DNA from: Pseudomonas guariconensis
GTDB lineage: Bacteria > Pseudomonadota > Gammaproteobacteria > Pseudomonadales > Pseudomonadaceae
Direction of reading: 5' to 3'
Length of the DNA: 64,000 nucleotides
NCBI RefSeq assembly: GCF_024127895.1
Contig: NZ_JAMYBK010000009.1
Coordinates: 62,001-126,000 of the forward strand
Part shown: piece by piece, positions 43,676 to 52,404 of the stretch
Position numbering within the stretch: the stretch's first letter is position 1
Layout of the letters: each line of letters opens with the position of its first letter
Notes under the pieces: model-generated
Databases searched by the model: none
Seen by the model: only the letters and a program-made list of their open reading frames with translations
Told to the model about the DNA's origin: nothing
Made by a program: the position numbers and the translations under genes

Positions 43676-44789
43676 GGGCGCGGACCTGCGGCAGGTGGCC
43701 AAGGACCGCCTGGTAGTGCTCCAGCAGGCCGTTGACCACGGTGTCCCAGGAGTAGTGCTGCTCCACGTGGCGGCGGGCCTGGGCGCCGAGCTGGCGCACG
43801 CCGGCCTCGAAGGTCTCGCGCACGGCCTGCGCCATGGCCTGGCCGTCGTTGGGGCGGCACAGCCGGCCGCACTGCTCGTTGACGATCTCGCCGAAGGCGC
43901 CGGCGCGCACGGCCACCACGGGCGTGGCGCTGGCCATGGCTTCGAGGATCACCAGGCCGAAGGTCTCCTGGTCGCCGGCATGCACCAGCAGATCGGCGCT
44001 GGCGAACAGCCGCGCGACCTCCTCGGGCGGGCAGAACGCGTCGATCACGCTGACGTTGTCCGGCACATTGGTTGGCATGTTCGAGCCCGCCAGCAGCAGG
44101 TGGTAGTGGCGCCCCAGGTGGCGCATGCAGTCGAGCAGCACCGGCAGGTTCTTCTCTCGCGAGCCGCGGCCGGCGAACACCAGCAGGCGGGTGGTGTCGG
44201 GAATGCCCAGTTCGGTACGCAGGTGTGGGTCGCGATGCTCGGGGTTGAAGGTGGCCAGGTCGACGCCCAGGCGTTGCACGTGCACATCCCTGACCCCCAG
44301 CCGGCGCAGCTTGTCGGCCATCACCTGGCTCGGTGCCAGGACCCGGTCGAAATTGCCGTACAGCTTGCTGACGTAGGCCTCGACATTGGGCGTGAACCAG
44401 TTGCCCATGCGGTTGCTGACCAGCAGCGGCAGGTCGGAATGGTAGAAACCTATCACCGGCACGTCGAGCTTGCGCCGTGCTTCCAGGGCCGCCCAGGCGG
44501 TGAGGTAGGGGTCGCCCACTTCGATCAGGTCGGGCTGCAGGCGGCGCAGCACGTTGCACCAGGGGGCCAGGCGTACCGGGAAGCGGTAGCCGTTGCCAAA
44601 AGGCAGGGGAGGCGCCGGCACCTGGTAGATGCCATCGGCGTGGCTGGCGCTGGGGCCGGGGATCAAGAGGCTGTGGCGGACGCCGGTCTTGGCGTCGAGT
44701 CGGCGGTGTTTGGCATCAAGATAGGTACGTACGCCGCCGCTGGCCGGGGCGTAGAACATGGTGATGTCAGCGATGTGCACGATCAGCAT
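43668..44789 (-). CDS. Glycosyltransferase family 4
   Basis: A 373-residue GT-B glycosyltransferase. The donor site is DQETFGLVILEAMASATPVVAVRAGAFGEIV with the Glu-x7-Glu pattern (about 276-284), and the core is RLLVFAGRGSREKNLPVLLDCM. The N-terminal part (MLIVHIADITMFYAPASGGVRTYL) is typical of GT4. It is first in a three-gene coupled set GT4 - DUF2334 - UPF0104. The product is unknown; a glycolipid or surface glycan is plausible. Similar trios near PA4311-PA4313 are recalled. Confidence 0.88.
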   Translation of the reverse strand: MLIVHIADITMFYAPASGGVRTYLDAKHRRLDAKTGVRHSLLIPGPSASHADGIYQVPAPPLPFGNGYRFPVRLAPWCNVLRRLQPDLIEVGDPYLTAWAALEARRKLDVPVIGFYHSDLPLLVSNRMGNWFTPNVEAYVSKLYGNFDRVLAPSQVMADKLRRLGVRDVHVQRLGVDLATFNPEHRDPHLRTELGIPDTTRLLVFAGRGSREKNLPVLLDCMRHLGRHYHLLLAGSNMPTNVPDNVSVIDAFCPPEEVARLFASADLLVHAGDQETFGLVILEAMASATPVVAVRAGAFGEIVNEQCGRLCRPNDGQAMAQAVRETFEAGVRQLGAQARRHVEQHYSWDTVVNGLLEHYQAVLGHLPQVRAHA

Positions 44790-44901
44790 CCCTCCGGGAT
44801 CGTCTTCGGGTCTGTCATCCGGCCGCTATGGGCCGGCGATGACGCGCCTAAAGGTTGACCTTCCTGAAGGATAGTTTGTTCGATCGGGGACGGCTGTGAG
44901 C

Positions 44902-44966
44902 AGCAAGCTTCAAGCGGCAAGAAAAAGCAGGAGTGTGCACACCCCTGCTTTTGCTTTTGCTTGCCG
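44902..44966 (-). terminator. Repeat-derived terminator after the chemoreceptor gene
   Basis: On the minus strand, AGCAGG / CCTGCT inner stem with GTGTGCACAC loop and outer arms AGCGGCAAG / CTTGCCGCT, with A/T-rich spacers. It begins immediately after the MCP stop codon. Its ends match the dispersed CTTGCCGCTTGAAGC repeat family, so a repeat seems to serve as terminator. Confidence 0.7.
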
Positions 44967-46841
44967 CTAGATCCTGAAGCTGCCGACCAGGTGCTTGAGG
45001 CGGGTGGCCTGCTGTTCGAGGTCGGCGCAGGCGCGCAGGGTGGCCTGCAGGTTCTCGACGCCTTCCTGGTTGAGCATGTTGATCTCGTTGATATCCATGT
45101 TGATCGAGTCGACCACGGCGGTCTGCTCCTCGGTGGCGGTGGCCACCGACTGGTTCATGCCGTCGATCTCGCCGATGCGCTGGGTCACGCTGCCCAGGCG
45201 CTCGCCGGCCTGGTTGGCGATCGCCATGCTGTCGTGGCTGTGGCGCTGGCTCTGGTCCATGGTCTCGACCGACTCGCGGGCACCGACCTGCAGCTCCTCG
45301 ATCATGCTCTGCACCTGCTGCGCCGACTCCTGGGTGCGGTGGGCGAGGTTGCGCACCTCGTCGGCGACCACGGCGAAACCACGGCCGGCCTCGCCGGCAC
45401 GTGCCGCCTCGATCGCCGCATTGAGCGCCAGCAGGTTGGTCTGCTGGGAAATGCTGGTGATCACCTCGAGGATCTGGCCGATATTCACCGTCTTGTTGTT
45501 GAGCGTCTCGATGTGGGCGCTGGAGGTGACGATCAGGTCCGACAGGCGGTTCATCGCTTCGATGTTGCGTTCCACCACCTGCTGGCCTTCCTCGGCCAGC
45601 AGGCGCGCCGAGGTGGCGTGTTGCGAGGCCTGGGCGGCGTTGCCGGCGATCTCCTGGGCCGCGGCGCCCAGCTCGTTGATGGCCGCGGCGACGCTGTTGG
45701 TGCGGTTGGACTGCTCGTCGGAATTGGCCATCGACGAGTTGGAGGCGCTGATCACCCGCAGGGCCACTTCGTTGACCTGCTCGGTGGCCGAGGACACTTC
45801 GCGGATCGAGCTGTGGATGCGTTCGACGAAGCGGTTGAAGGCACTGCCGAGGATGCCGAACTCGTCATGCTGGTGGATCTGCAGGCGCTTGGTCAGGTCG
45901 CCTTCGCCTTGGGCGATGTCTTCCATGGCCCGGGTCATGGCGTGCAGCGGTTGCATCAATACACGGATCAGCAGGCCGAGCAGGGCGATGATGATGACCA
46001 CCGCGACCAGGGTAGCGATCACCGCCGAGGTGCGGAAGCTGCTGAGCATGGAGAAGGCCTTGTCCTTGTCCACCGACAGGCCGATGTACCAGTTGGCCGA
46101 AGGCAGGCCTTTGATCGGGGTGAAGGTCAGCAGGCGGTCCTGGCCGTCGGAGCGGACCTCGGTCAGGTCGTTGGAGAGTTTCGGCGTGTTCTGCGGGAAC
46201 AGGTCCGACAGCGATTTCATCACCAGCGCCTTGTCCGGGTGGACCAGGATCTTGCCTTGGTCGTTGACCAGGAAGGCGTAGCCCATGCCGCCGAAGTCCA
46301 GCGAGTTGATGATCTCCACCAGGCCATCGAGGGTCAGGTCGCCGCCAACCACGCCGACGCTGCTGGACACCTTGCTGAGGATGCCGATGACCATCTTGTT
46401 GGTGGTCAGGTCGATGTAGGGTTCGGTGAGGATCGCGCCGCTGGCGTTCATGCCGTCCTTGTACCAGGGGCGTACGCGCGGGTCGTAGCCGTCGGGCATC
46501 GGCGCGTCGGGACGCACGCTGAAGCCGCCGTCGACCTTGCCCAGGTAGACCGTGAGGAAGCTTGAGATCAGGGCATTCTGGCCCATCAGGGTTTCGGCGT
46601 TGGCGGGATCCTGGGCAATGTTCTGGGCCAGGTTCTCCACCAGCTTGATACGGCCTTCGAACAGGTTGCGGATGTTGGTCGAGGTGGACTCGCCCATTTC
46701 AGCCAGATAGTTCTCCAGGTCCTCGCGAATCGCATTACGCTGGAGGTAATCGTTGTAAAGGGTGAACAGGCTGAACGCGAGTATCACGATCAGCGAGGCC
46801 GCCAAGAGGATCTTGTGGCTGAAGCGAAGGCTTTTGTTCAT
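44967..46841 (-). CDS. mcpG: dCACHE methyl-accepting chemotaxis protein (PctA/McpG type)
   Basis: A 624-residue transducer. TM1 is at about 10-30. A periplasmic dCACHE domain spans about 35-275, with the amino-acid-binding pattern YDPRVRPWY (Tyr, Arg, Trp, Tyr near 118-126), EPYIDLTT, and a later GGDLTLDGL aspartate. Next come TM2 at about 280-300, HAMP, and the cytoplasmic hub [27 protein letters not shown]. It should sense amino acids or GABA; in KT2440 the receptor in this position is the GABA receptor McpG (memory). Ligand choice is not decided by sequence alone. Confidence 0.82.
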   Translation of the reverse strand: MNKSLRFSHKILLAASLIVILAFSLFTLYNDYLQRNAIREDLENYLAEMGESTSTNIRNLFEGRIKLVENLAQNIAQDPANAETLMGQNALISSFLTVYLGKVDGGFSVRPDAPMPDGYDPRVRPWYKDGMNASGAILTEPYIDLTTNKMVIGILSKVSSSVGVVGGDLTLDGLVEIINSLDFGGMGYAFLVNDQGKILVHPDKALVMKSLSDLFPQNTPKLSNDLTEVRSDGQDRLLTFTPIKGLPSANWYIGLSVDKDKAFSMLSSFRTSAVIATLVAVVIIIALLGLLIRVLMQPLHAMTRAMEDIAQGEGDLTKRLQIHQHDEFGILGSAFNRFVERIHSSIREVSSATEQVNEVALRVISASNSSMANSDEQSNRTNSVAAAINELGAAAQEIAGNAAQASQHATSARLLAEEGQQVVERNIEAMNRLSDLIVTSSAHIETLNNKTVNIGQILEVITSISQQTNLLALNAAIEAARAGEAGRGFAVVADEVRNLAHRTQESAQQVQSMIEELQVGARESVETMDQSQRHSHDSMAIANQAGERLGSVTQRIGEIDGMNQSVATATEEQTAVVDSINMDINEINMLNQEGVENLQATLRACADLEQQATRLKHLVGSFRI

Positions 46842-47009
46842 GGCGTATCGGGTCCGCTAAGGTTTTATCGGGTCGTTCGCACGAAGGCAGCTTGGAAAAC
46901 AGTGCAACAATCACCGGGGTCCTTTTCGGGTTGTTCCTGTCTTTCAGGGGGAAATCACGATGGGATATCGGCCGATAGGCGGCAAAGCTTGAGGAGAGGT
47001 AGAAAGAAG
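46842..47009. other. Divergent promoter region mcpG / ATPase
   Basis: 168 bp. It should carry both promoters. A GAGGAGAGG ribosome site for the ATPase is at 46991-46999. No further structure seen. Confidence 0.4.
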
Positions 47010-48485
47010 ATGTCAGATTCTTCGCAAATAGTTGTAGGAGCAGGCCCGGACGGCCAGCCTGTGGGCCAGCCCATGCGCCTGGCCAACCGCCATGGCCTGG
47101 TGGCCGGTGCCACCGGTACAGGCAAGACGGTGACCCTGCAGCACCTGGCCGAGATCTTCAGCGATGCAGGTGTGGCGGTGTTCGCCGCCGACGTCAAGGG
47201 TGACCTGTGTGGCCTCGGTGCCGCCGGCACGCCACAGGGCAAGGTGGCCGAGCGCATCGCCGGGATGCCCTGGCTGGCGCATCGCCCGCAGGCTTATCCG
47301 GTCACCTTGTGGGATATCGCCGGCGAGTCCGGCCATCCGTTGCGCACCACGCTCAGCGAAATGGGCCCGCTGTTACTGGGCAATTTGCTCGAGTTGAGCG
47401 ACAGCCAGCAGGCCGCGCTGTATGCCGCCTTCAAGGTGGCCGACCGCGAGGGCCTGCTGTTGCTGGACCTGAAGGACCTCAAGGCCTTGCTGGCGCACCT
47501 GAAGGACAACCCCCAATTGCTGGGCGAAGACAGCGCACTGATGACCAGCGCTTCCACCCAGGCCTTGCTGCGCCGCTTGGCGACCCTGGAGCAGCAGGGC
47601 GCCGAGGCGCTGTTCGGCGAGCCGGCCCTACAACTGGAAGACCTGTTGCGTCCGGACAGCGACGGCCGTGGGCGCATCCACCTGCTCGATGCCAGCCGCC
47701 TGGTGCACGAGGCGCCGAAGGTGTATGCCACGTTCCTGCTGTGGTTGCTGGCGGAGCTGTTCGAACAGTTGCCCGAGCGGGGCGATGCCGACAAGCCGGT
47801 GCTGGCGCTGTTCTTCGACGAGGCGCACCTGCTGTTCAACGACACCCCCAAGGCATTGCAAGACCGCCTCGAGCAGGTCGTGCGGCTGATTCGTTCCAAG
47901 GGGGTAGGCGTGTACTTCGTCACCCAGTCGCCGGGCGACCTGCCGGATGCGGTATTGGCGCAGTTGGGCTTGCGCATCCAGCATGGCCTGCGCGCCTTCA
48001 CCGCCAAGGAGCAGAAGTCGCTCCGGGCCGTGGCCGATGGTTTCCGCCCCAATCCGGCGTTCGATACCTTGAGCGTGTTGACCGAACTCGGTATCGGCGA
48101 GGCGCTGGTGGGCACCTTGCAGGACAAGGGAACGCCGGAACAGGTCCAGCGGGTACTGGTGGCGCCGCCGCAGTCGCGGATCGGGCCATTGAGCGCGGCC
48201 GAACGCAGTGCCTTGGTCGCCGCCTCGCCGTTGGCCGGGCGTTACGACAAGCCGATCGATCGCGAGTCGGCCTATGAAATGCTCATGGCACGCAAGGGCG
48301 AACCGGTGGAGCCGGTGCCGCAGCCCAAGGCTGACGAGGACAGTTTCGCCGACAAGGCGGGAGAGTTTTTGCAAAGCGCGGCGGGGCAGGCGATCAAGTC
48401 GGCGGTGCGGCAGGCGGCCAACCAGCTGGGCAGGCAATTGGTGCGGGGGCTGATGGGGTCGCTGCTGGGAGGCAAGCGACGTTGA
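47010..48485 (+). CDS. HerA-like DUF853 ATPase
   Basis: A 491-residue P-loop ATPase of the HerA/DUF853 class (YjgR-like). Walker A is GATGTGKTVTL (about 33-43) and Walker B is LALFFDEAHLLF (about 267-278). C-terminal region: Gly/Ala-rich then basic, ending GSLLGGKRR. HerA relatives translocate DNA; YjgR itself has no settled role. I use the ATG at 47010 with GAGGAGAGG upstream; the frame is open to 46815 across the promoter region. No NurA nuclease partner is next to it. Confidence 0.88.
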   Translation: MSDSSQIVVGAGPDGQPVGQPMRLANRHGLVAGATGTGKTVTLQHLAEIFSDAGVAVFAADVKGDLCGLGAAGTPQGKVAERIAGMPWLAHRPQAYPVTLWDIAGESGHPLRTTLSEMGPLLLGNLLELSDSQQAALYAAFKVADREGLLLLDLKDLKALLAHLKDNPQLLGEDSALMTSASTQALLRRLATLEQQGAEALFGEPALQLEDLLRPDSDGRGRIHLLDASRLVHEAPKVYATFLLWLLAELFEQLPERGDADKPVLALFFDEAHLLFNDTPKALQDRLEQVVRLIRSKGVGVYFVTQSPGDLPDAVLAQLGLRIQHGLRAFTAKEQKSLRAVADGFRPNPAFDTLSVLTELGIGEALVGTLQDKGTPEQVQRVLVAPPQSRIGPLSAAERSALVAASPLAGRYDKPIDRESAYEMLMARKGEPVEPVPQPKADEDSFADKAGEFLQSAAGQAIKSAVRQAANQLGRQLVRGLMGSLLGGKRR

Positions 48486-48489
48486 GCTA

Positions 48490-48590
48490 ACCCCCCATCG
48501 CCGGCTTGCCGGCGATGGGGCGCGAAGCCGCCCCAAATGACAACTGAAAGTCTTAACTGACCGGCATTGCCCTTGGGGCGCCTTTCCTGC
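48490..48590. repeat. REP plus shared 40-bp tail
   Basis: A REP palindrome (CCCATCGCCGGCTTGCCGGCGATGGG at its core, ~48493-48520) is followed by 48530-48569, identical to 12960-12999. It looks like half of the large element at 12788-13017. It sits between the ATPase gene and the convergent PiT gene. Confidence 0.88.
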
Positions 48591-48603
48591 AACAGCGATC
48601 GGT

Positions 48604-50076
48604 TCAGCTGATCGACTTCGACGCCAGCCAGAACAAGCCCGCGGCCAGGCCCATGGAGGCCGGCAGGGTCAGTACCCAGGCCAGCAGGATGGTCTTCACC
48701 GTGCCGCCTTGCAGGCCGCTCTTGTTGGCTACCATGGTACCGGCCACGCCCGAGGACAGTACGTGGGTGGTCGATACCGGCAGGCTGAACACGTTGGCCA
48801 TGCCGATGGCGCAAGCGGCGGTGATCTGTGCCGACATGCCCTGGGCATAGGTCATGCCCTGCTTGCCGATCTTTTCGCCGACGGTCAGTACCACGCGCTT
48901 CCAACCCACCATGGTACCCAGGCCCAGCGCCAGGGCGACGGCCACGATCACCCAGAACGGGGCATATTCGGTGGTGGCGGTCAGGTCCTTGCGCAGCTTG
49001 TCCAGGTCGGCCTTTTCACGGGCATCCAGGCCAGGCAGCTTGCCGACCTTCTTCGCCGTGTCGTCCAGGCAGAGCAGGTAGCGACGTACCTCGACACGCT
49101 TCTCCGCGCTCAGGGCACGGTAGTCGGTCACGCCTGCCAGCGACGATTGCAGGGCGGTAATGGTCGGTTCGGTCTGCTGCGGGTTGCAGCTGAACTGCTC
49201 TGGCAGGTCGCTCGGGATGGCCTTGCCCAGTGCCAGGTACTCGCCCAGGGTGGCGGCATTGCGCTGGTAGAACTGGCTCAGGTGCAGGGTGGCATCGCGG
49301 GTACGCTCGATCTGGTAGGTGGTGCTGTTCAGGTCGAGGACGAATTTCGCCGGGACGATACCGATCAGCACCAACATGATCAGGCCGATACCTTTCTGGC
49401 CGTCGTTGGAGCCGTGCACGAAGCTCACGCCCATGGCCGAGATCACCAGGACCAGGCGGTTCCAGAAGGGCGGGTGCTTCTTGTCGTCGAGCTTGCGGCG
49501 CTGCTCCGGGGTCTTGTGCATCTTCGACAGCGGGCGCCACCACTTCAGGCCGATCAGCACCAGGGCCGCCACGGCGAAGCCGGCCATGGGCGAGACCACC
49601 AGCGACAGGGCGATGTCGATCGCCTTCTGCCAGTTGACGCCGTCGCCCAGCGGGATCTCGTTGATCAGGGCGTTGGCCAGGCCCACGCCGAGGATCGAGC
49701 CGATCAGGGTATGGGAGCTGGACGCGGGGATGCCGAAATACCAGGTGCCCAGGTTCCAGGTGATGGCCGCGGCCAGCAAGGAGAAGACCATGGCCAGGCC
49801 GTGCCCGGTGTTCACATTGATCAGCAGCTCGACCGGTAGCAGGTGGACGATGGCATAGGCCACCCCGACACCGCCCAGCAGAACCCCGAGAAAGTTGAAC
49901 ACGCCGGAGAAGAATACGGCCAGGTGTGGTGGCATGGCTTTGGTATAGATGACGGTGGCTACCGCGTTGGCGGTGTCATGAAAGCCATTGATGAACTCGA
50001 ATGCGAGCACGAAGGTCAGGGCGAGCAGCAGGCTCACCAGCACCCAGGCATCCAATCCGCTGAATAAATCGATCAT
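48604..50076 (-). CDS. pitA: PiT-family inorganic phosphate transporter
   Basis: A 490-residue PiT (SLC20-like) symporter. Both family repeats are seen: FEFINGFHDTANAVATVIYT (about 26-45) and SVSFVHGSNDGQKGIGLIML-type GVSFVHGSNDGQKGIG; also PVSTTHVLSSGVAGTM near the C-terminus. A central hydrophilic loop (residues ~245-370) separates the TM halves. It imports phosphate with protons. Convergent with the ATPase gene. The specific symbol is by family, not by ligand data. Confidence 0.88.
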   Translation of the reverse strand: MIDLFSGLDAWVLVSLLLALTFVLAFEFINGFHDTANAVATVIYTKAMPPHLAVFFSGVFNFLGVLLGGVGVAYAIVHLLPVELLINVNTGHGLAMVFSLLAAAITWNLGTWYFGIPASSSHTLIGSILGVGLANALINEIPLGDGVNWQKAIDIALSLVVSPMAGFAVAALVLIGLKWWRPLSKMHKTPEQRRKLDDKKHPPFWNRLVLVISAMGVSFVHGSNDGQKGIGLIMLVLIGIVPAKFVLDLNSTTYQIERTRDATLHLSQFYQRNAATLGEYLALGKAIPSDLPEQFSCNPQQTEPTITALQSSLAGVTDYRALSAEKRVEVRRYLLCLDDTAKKVGKLPGLDAREKADLDKLRKDLTATTEYAPFWVIVAVALALGLGTMVGWKRVVLTVGEKIGKQGMTYAQGMSAQITAACAIGMANVFSLPVSTTHVLSSGVAGTMVANKSGLQGGTVKTILLAWVLTLPASMGLAAGLFWLASKSIS

Positions 50077-50420
50077 GAAGGTTTTCTGGCGGTCTTAGGG
50101 GGGCGCGATTATGCCAGAAAACCTTGGCAATCGATGCACCTGCGACTGACCGATGGCGTCTTCGAAGCAGAGGGCGAAGTGGGCGAGGCGGGGCACCAAC
50201 AAAGGTTAGCGGCGCTTAATGTGCTTGAAAGTCGTTGAAAATCATCGAAAAAGTGAAAATTTGGCGAGCGGGGAAAAAATCAAACGTCCGTATGAAATTT
50301 GTGTAATTCCATTTCATCCATGGCGTTACGGTAAAGATCGGCCTGCACCAGAGGCAGGAGGCCGCTGGTGCCGAGGCCGAGTGCGAGCTGGCCAATACAG
50401 GCCACTGGAACGGGAAGGGC
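50077..50420. other. AT-rich gap upstream of the PiT gene
   Basis: 344 bp. Positions ~50225-50330 are AT-rich, a probable promoter zone for the leftward PiT gene. No coding frame with normal codon bias and no clear terminator for the 66-residue gene was found. Confidence 0.45.
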
Positions 50421-50621
50421 TCAGGACTGCTCGCTGCGCAGTTCCTTTTCCATTTTCTCCAGTTCCTGGGCAAAGACCTGGTCTTGGACGGTGGCGCGCT
50501 TGCGCCACGGTTTGCGTTCCGGTTCCGGTTGCGCGGCATAGGTGGTGACTTCGCCACCGTAGACTTCTTGGTAACGTTCAGCCTGGCGCTCGAGTTCCGC
50601 GCGCAGTTCTTCTTTCGTCAC
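50421..50621 (-). CDS. Small charged protein, conserved-looking
   Basis: A 66-residue cytosolic protein with a GTG start ([20 protein letters not shown]...). It is Glu/Arg/Lys-rich and helical, with [20 protein letters not shown] in the middle and an ELRSEQS end. It has codon bias like its neighbours. I have no function for it. The ribosome site is weak. A 563-bp gap separates it from pcaR. Confidence 0.6.
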   Translation of the reverse strand: MTKEELRAELERQAERYQEVYGGEVTTYAAQPEPERKPWRKRATVQDQVFAQELEKMEKELRSEQS

Positions 50622-51000
50622 AGTAATACCCGACTATGTTGACGTTTTTGCCCTGGCCACGTCATGCGAAGTTACGCATGCGGCTGCGTCGCCAGAGCGA
50701 ACAGGCTGTTGCAGCGACAGTATCCATGCGGTGCATGACTCGTAAAATGGAAATAGGCCTTGAGCCTTGCACCTGGCTTGCTGGCGGTAACTCGATGGGG
50801 CGACGGGGTGGGCCGCGCCGAATGATCGGACCGGGCCAGCGGATTCGATTATAGCAATCGGCAAGTCAATGGCTACCGTTCTTTATCGATAACGGGCAAA
50901 CAGTTGGAAGTTGCTCTTGTGACCGTCGGCATGTTCCGTTTCTGCCTCATGAAGTTGGAGGCGCAGGTCTGCCGAAAGTTCGTTCGAAATAGAAGGGGAA

Positions 51001-51031
51001 TGAAAAACGGCCTCGCGGGTAGCGAGGCCGT
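51001..51031 (-). terminator. Orphan intrinsic terminator
   Basis: A perfect 10-bp stem ACGGCCTCGC - GGGTA - GCGAGGCCGT (plus-strand view, 51007-51031), followed on the minus strand by TTTTT. It is oriented to end leftward transcription, but no leftward gene precedes it. Confidence 0.85.
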
Positions 51032-51092
51032 GCCTGGGGACTTCTACGGTGGGTACCTGACCAGTCTCTCCAAAGAAGCCACATGTGGCAGG
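51001..51092 (-). ncRNA. Candidate small RNA divergent from pcaR
   Basis: On the minus strand a -35-like TTGACC (51119-51124) and -10-like TATACC (51098-51103) are 15 bp apart. The predicted RNA (~90 nt) starts near 51092, has a GCCACATGTGGC palindrome near its 5' end, and ends in an intrinsic terminator. No minus-strand gene lies upstream of that terminator, so it has no other obvious owner. The -35 is back to back with the -35 of the plus-strand pcaR promoter. Hypothetical: inferred from sequence only. Confidence 0.35.
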
Positions 51093-51124
51093 AGAAAGGT
51101 ATAAGCAAAAGTGTCAGCGGTCAA

Positions 51125-51158
51125 TTGCGATTATCGGCCGTTGGTTCGATAATCGCAC
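51125..51158. promoter_or_regulatory. pcaR promoter with PcaR operators
   Basis: A reversed CCGATAATCGCA (51126-51137) and a direct GTTCGATAATCGCAC (51144-51158) form an inverted pair of PcaR-type sites. The plus-strand promoter elements TTGCGA (51125-51130) and GATAAT (51148-51153) are 17 bp apart and overlap them. This implies PcaR autoregulation by blocking its own promoter. Confidence 0.82.
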
Positions 51159-51184
51159 GAACGACGGATTTTTTGAGGTTAGCC

Positions 51185-52060
51185 ATGAGCGAAGACACCC
51201 AGGCCACGGATCGCGAAAACCAGGAACCTGCGCGCCCCACCACCCCCGCGTTGGCCCCGCCGATCGTGGCGTCGCCGGCCAAGCGTATCCAGGCGTTCAC
51301 TGGCGACCCGGACTTCATGACCTCCCTGGCCCGGGGCCTGGCGGTCATCCAGGCGTTCCAGGAGCGCAAGCGCCACCTGACCATCGCCCAGATCAGCCAT
51401 CGCACCGAGATCCCCCGGGCGGCGGTACGTCGGTGCCTGCATACATTGATCAAGCTGGGCTATGCCACCACTGACGGGCGGACCTACTCGCTGTTGCCCA
51501 AGGTGCTGACCCTCGGCCACGCCTACCTGTCGTCCACGCCCCTGGCGGTGTCTGCGCAGCCGTACCTGGACCGTATCAGCGATCAATTGCACGAAGCGGC
51601 CAACATGGCGACCCTCGAGGGGGACGACATTCTCTACATTGCCCGTTCGGCCACGGTGGAGCGGTTGATCTCGGTCGATTTGTCGGTGGGGGGGCGCCTG
51701 CCGGCCTACTGCACGTCCATGGGACGGATCCTGCTGGCCGCGCTGGACGACGCCAGCCTGCGGGAATACCTGGAGCGTGCCGACCTCAAGGCCCGTACCA
51801 GCCGCACCCTGCATGACCCCGACTCGCTGTTCGCCTGCATCCAGCAGGTACGCGCCCAGGGCTGGTGCGTGGTCGATCAGGAACTGGAGCAGGGCTTGCG
51901 TTCGATCGCCGTACCGATCTACGACGCCTCGGGGCAGGTGCTGGCTGCGCTCAATGTCAGCACCCACGTCGGCCGGGTCAGCCGCAGTGAACTGGAGCAG
52001 CGCTTCCTGCCGATCCTGTTGGCGGCTAGCCGCGACCTGTGCCATCAGCTTTTTGGTTGA
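51185..52060 (+). CDS. pcaR: PcaR, IclR-family regulator of the beta-ketoadipate pathway
   Basis: A 291-residue IclR-type regulator. A Pro/Ala-rich N-terminal tail of ~35 residues precedes the wHTH (DFMTSLARGLAVIQAFQERKRHLTIAQISHRTEIPRAAVRRCLHTL, about 40-85). The effector domain includes VDLSVGGRLPAYCTSMGRILLA and GWCVVDQELEQGLRSIAVPI. PcaR activates pca genes in response to beta-ketoadipate (family knowledge). The start at 51185 follows a TTGAGGTTAGCC site. Operators sit in its own promoter and before pcaK and pcaI. Confidence 0.95.
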   Translation: MSEDTQATDRENQEPARPTTPALAPPIVASPAKRIQAFTGDPDFMTSLARGLAVIQAFQERKRHLTIAQISHRTEIPRAAVRRCLHTLIKLGYATTDGRTYSLLPKVLTLGHAYLSSTPLAVSAQPYLDRISDQLHEAANMATLEGDDILYIARSATVERLISVDLSVGGRLPAYCTSMGRILLAALDDASLREYLERADLKARTSRTLHDPDSLFACIQQVRAQGWCVVDQELEQGLRSIAVPIYDASGQVLAALNVSTHVGRVSRSELEQRFLPILLAASRDLCHQLFG

Positions 52061-52079
52061 TAGGCAGTGTTGAAGCATC

Positions 52080-52100
52080 TGGGGCTGCAGAGCAGCCCCA
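52080..52100. terminator. GGGGCTGC hairpin after pcaR
   Basis: TGGGGCTGC-AGA-GCAGCCCCA, 9-bp perfect stem, 20 nt after the pcaR stop. It may end or protect the pcaR transcript before the separate pcaK promoter. Confidence 0.6.
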
Positions 52101-52136
52101 TGGGTAACGCATTTCGAACAGATCCCCGTGTTTCCT

Positions 52137-52151
52137 GTTCGATAAACGCAC
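52137..52151 (+). promoter_or_regulatory. PcaR-type box in the pcaK leader
   Basis: GTTCGATAAACGCAC differs by one base from the 51144-51158 site. It lies 252 nt before the pcaK start, so a long 5' leader is implied if this marks the promoter. Confidence 0.72.
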
Positions 52152-52229
52152 AGTCTCGCCTCCAGCGAATTGCGCAGGCCCCAGGCGCTGATTAATGTCT
52201 CTCGCAGCGGTCGGCCCTGCCGACCGGAC

Positions 52230-52237
52230 AATAACAA
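52230..52237 (+). promoter_or_regulatory. CA motif (Crc/Hfq-type) in the pcaK leader
   Basis: AATAACAA fits the AANAANAA pattern bound by Hfq with Crc in pseudomonads. It lies 17 nt before the short upstream ORF at 52254, near a CCGAGG ribosome-like site. Confidence 0.5.
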
Positions 52238-52253
52238 CACCCGAGGCGCATCC

Positions 52254-52316
52254 ATGACCACTGCCCCCTCGCTGCCGCGGCCGCACCCGCTTGCAGCATG
52301 GCCATCTTCCGGCTGA
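52254..52316 (+). other. 20-codon upstream ORF in the pcaK leader
   Basis: ATG-TGA frame of 20 codons (MTTAPSLPRPHPLAAWPSSG), with GAGG 7 nt upstream. It sits between the CA motif and pcaK. Its translation could affect pcaK expression; nothing proves that it is translated. Confidence 0.3.
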
Positions 52317-52396
52317 TCGCCAGCCGTTCCACGTCCCATCGCCGTTCCCTGCGCCGTTCTCGCGTGCAGTGGCCTGCCTGCGCCCATTTTCCGGAC

Positions 52397-52404
52397 AAGA
52401 ACAA
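52397..52404 (+). promoter_or_regulatory. CA motif overlapping the pcaK start
   Basis: AAGAACAA (AANAANAA) ends on the A of the pcaK ATG. Crc/Hfq bound there would block initiation, giving catabolite repression. The ribosome site of pcaK is otherwise weak (GGAC). Confidence 0.55.

Larger units (their letters stand above)
50622..51184. other. Gap between small gene and pcaR
   Basis: 563 bp. The left part (50622-50990) shows no supported gene. The right part holds an orphan minus-strand terminator, a candidate ncRNA, PcaR boxes and the pcaR promoter, listed separately. Confidence 0.6.

Noticed and set aside
44961..46565. 534-codon plus-strand frame opposite mcpG
   Set aside because: Antisense shadow of the chemoreceptor; the minus-strand gene has complete domains.
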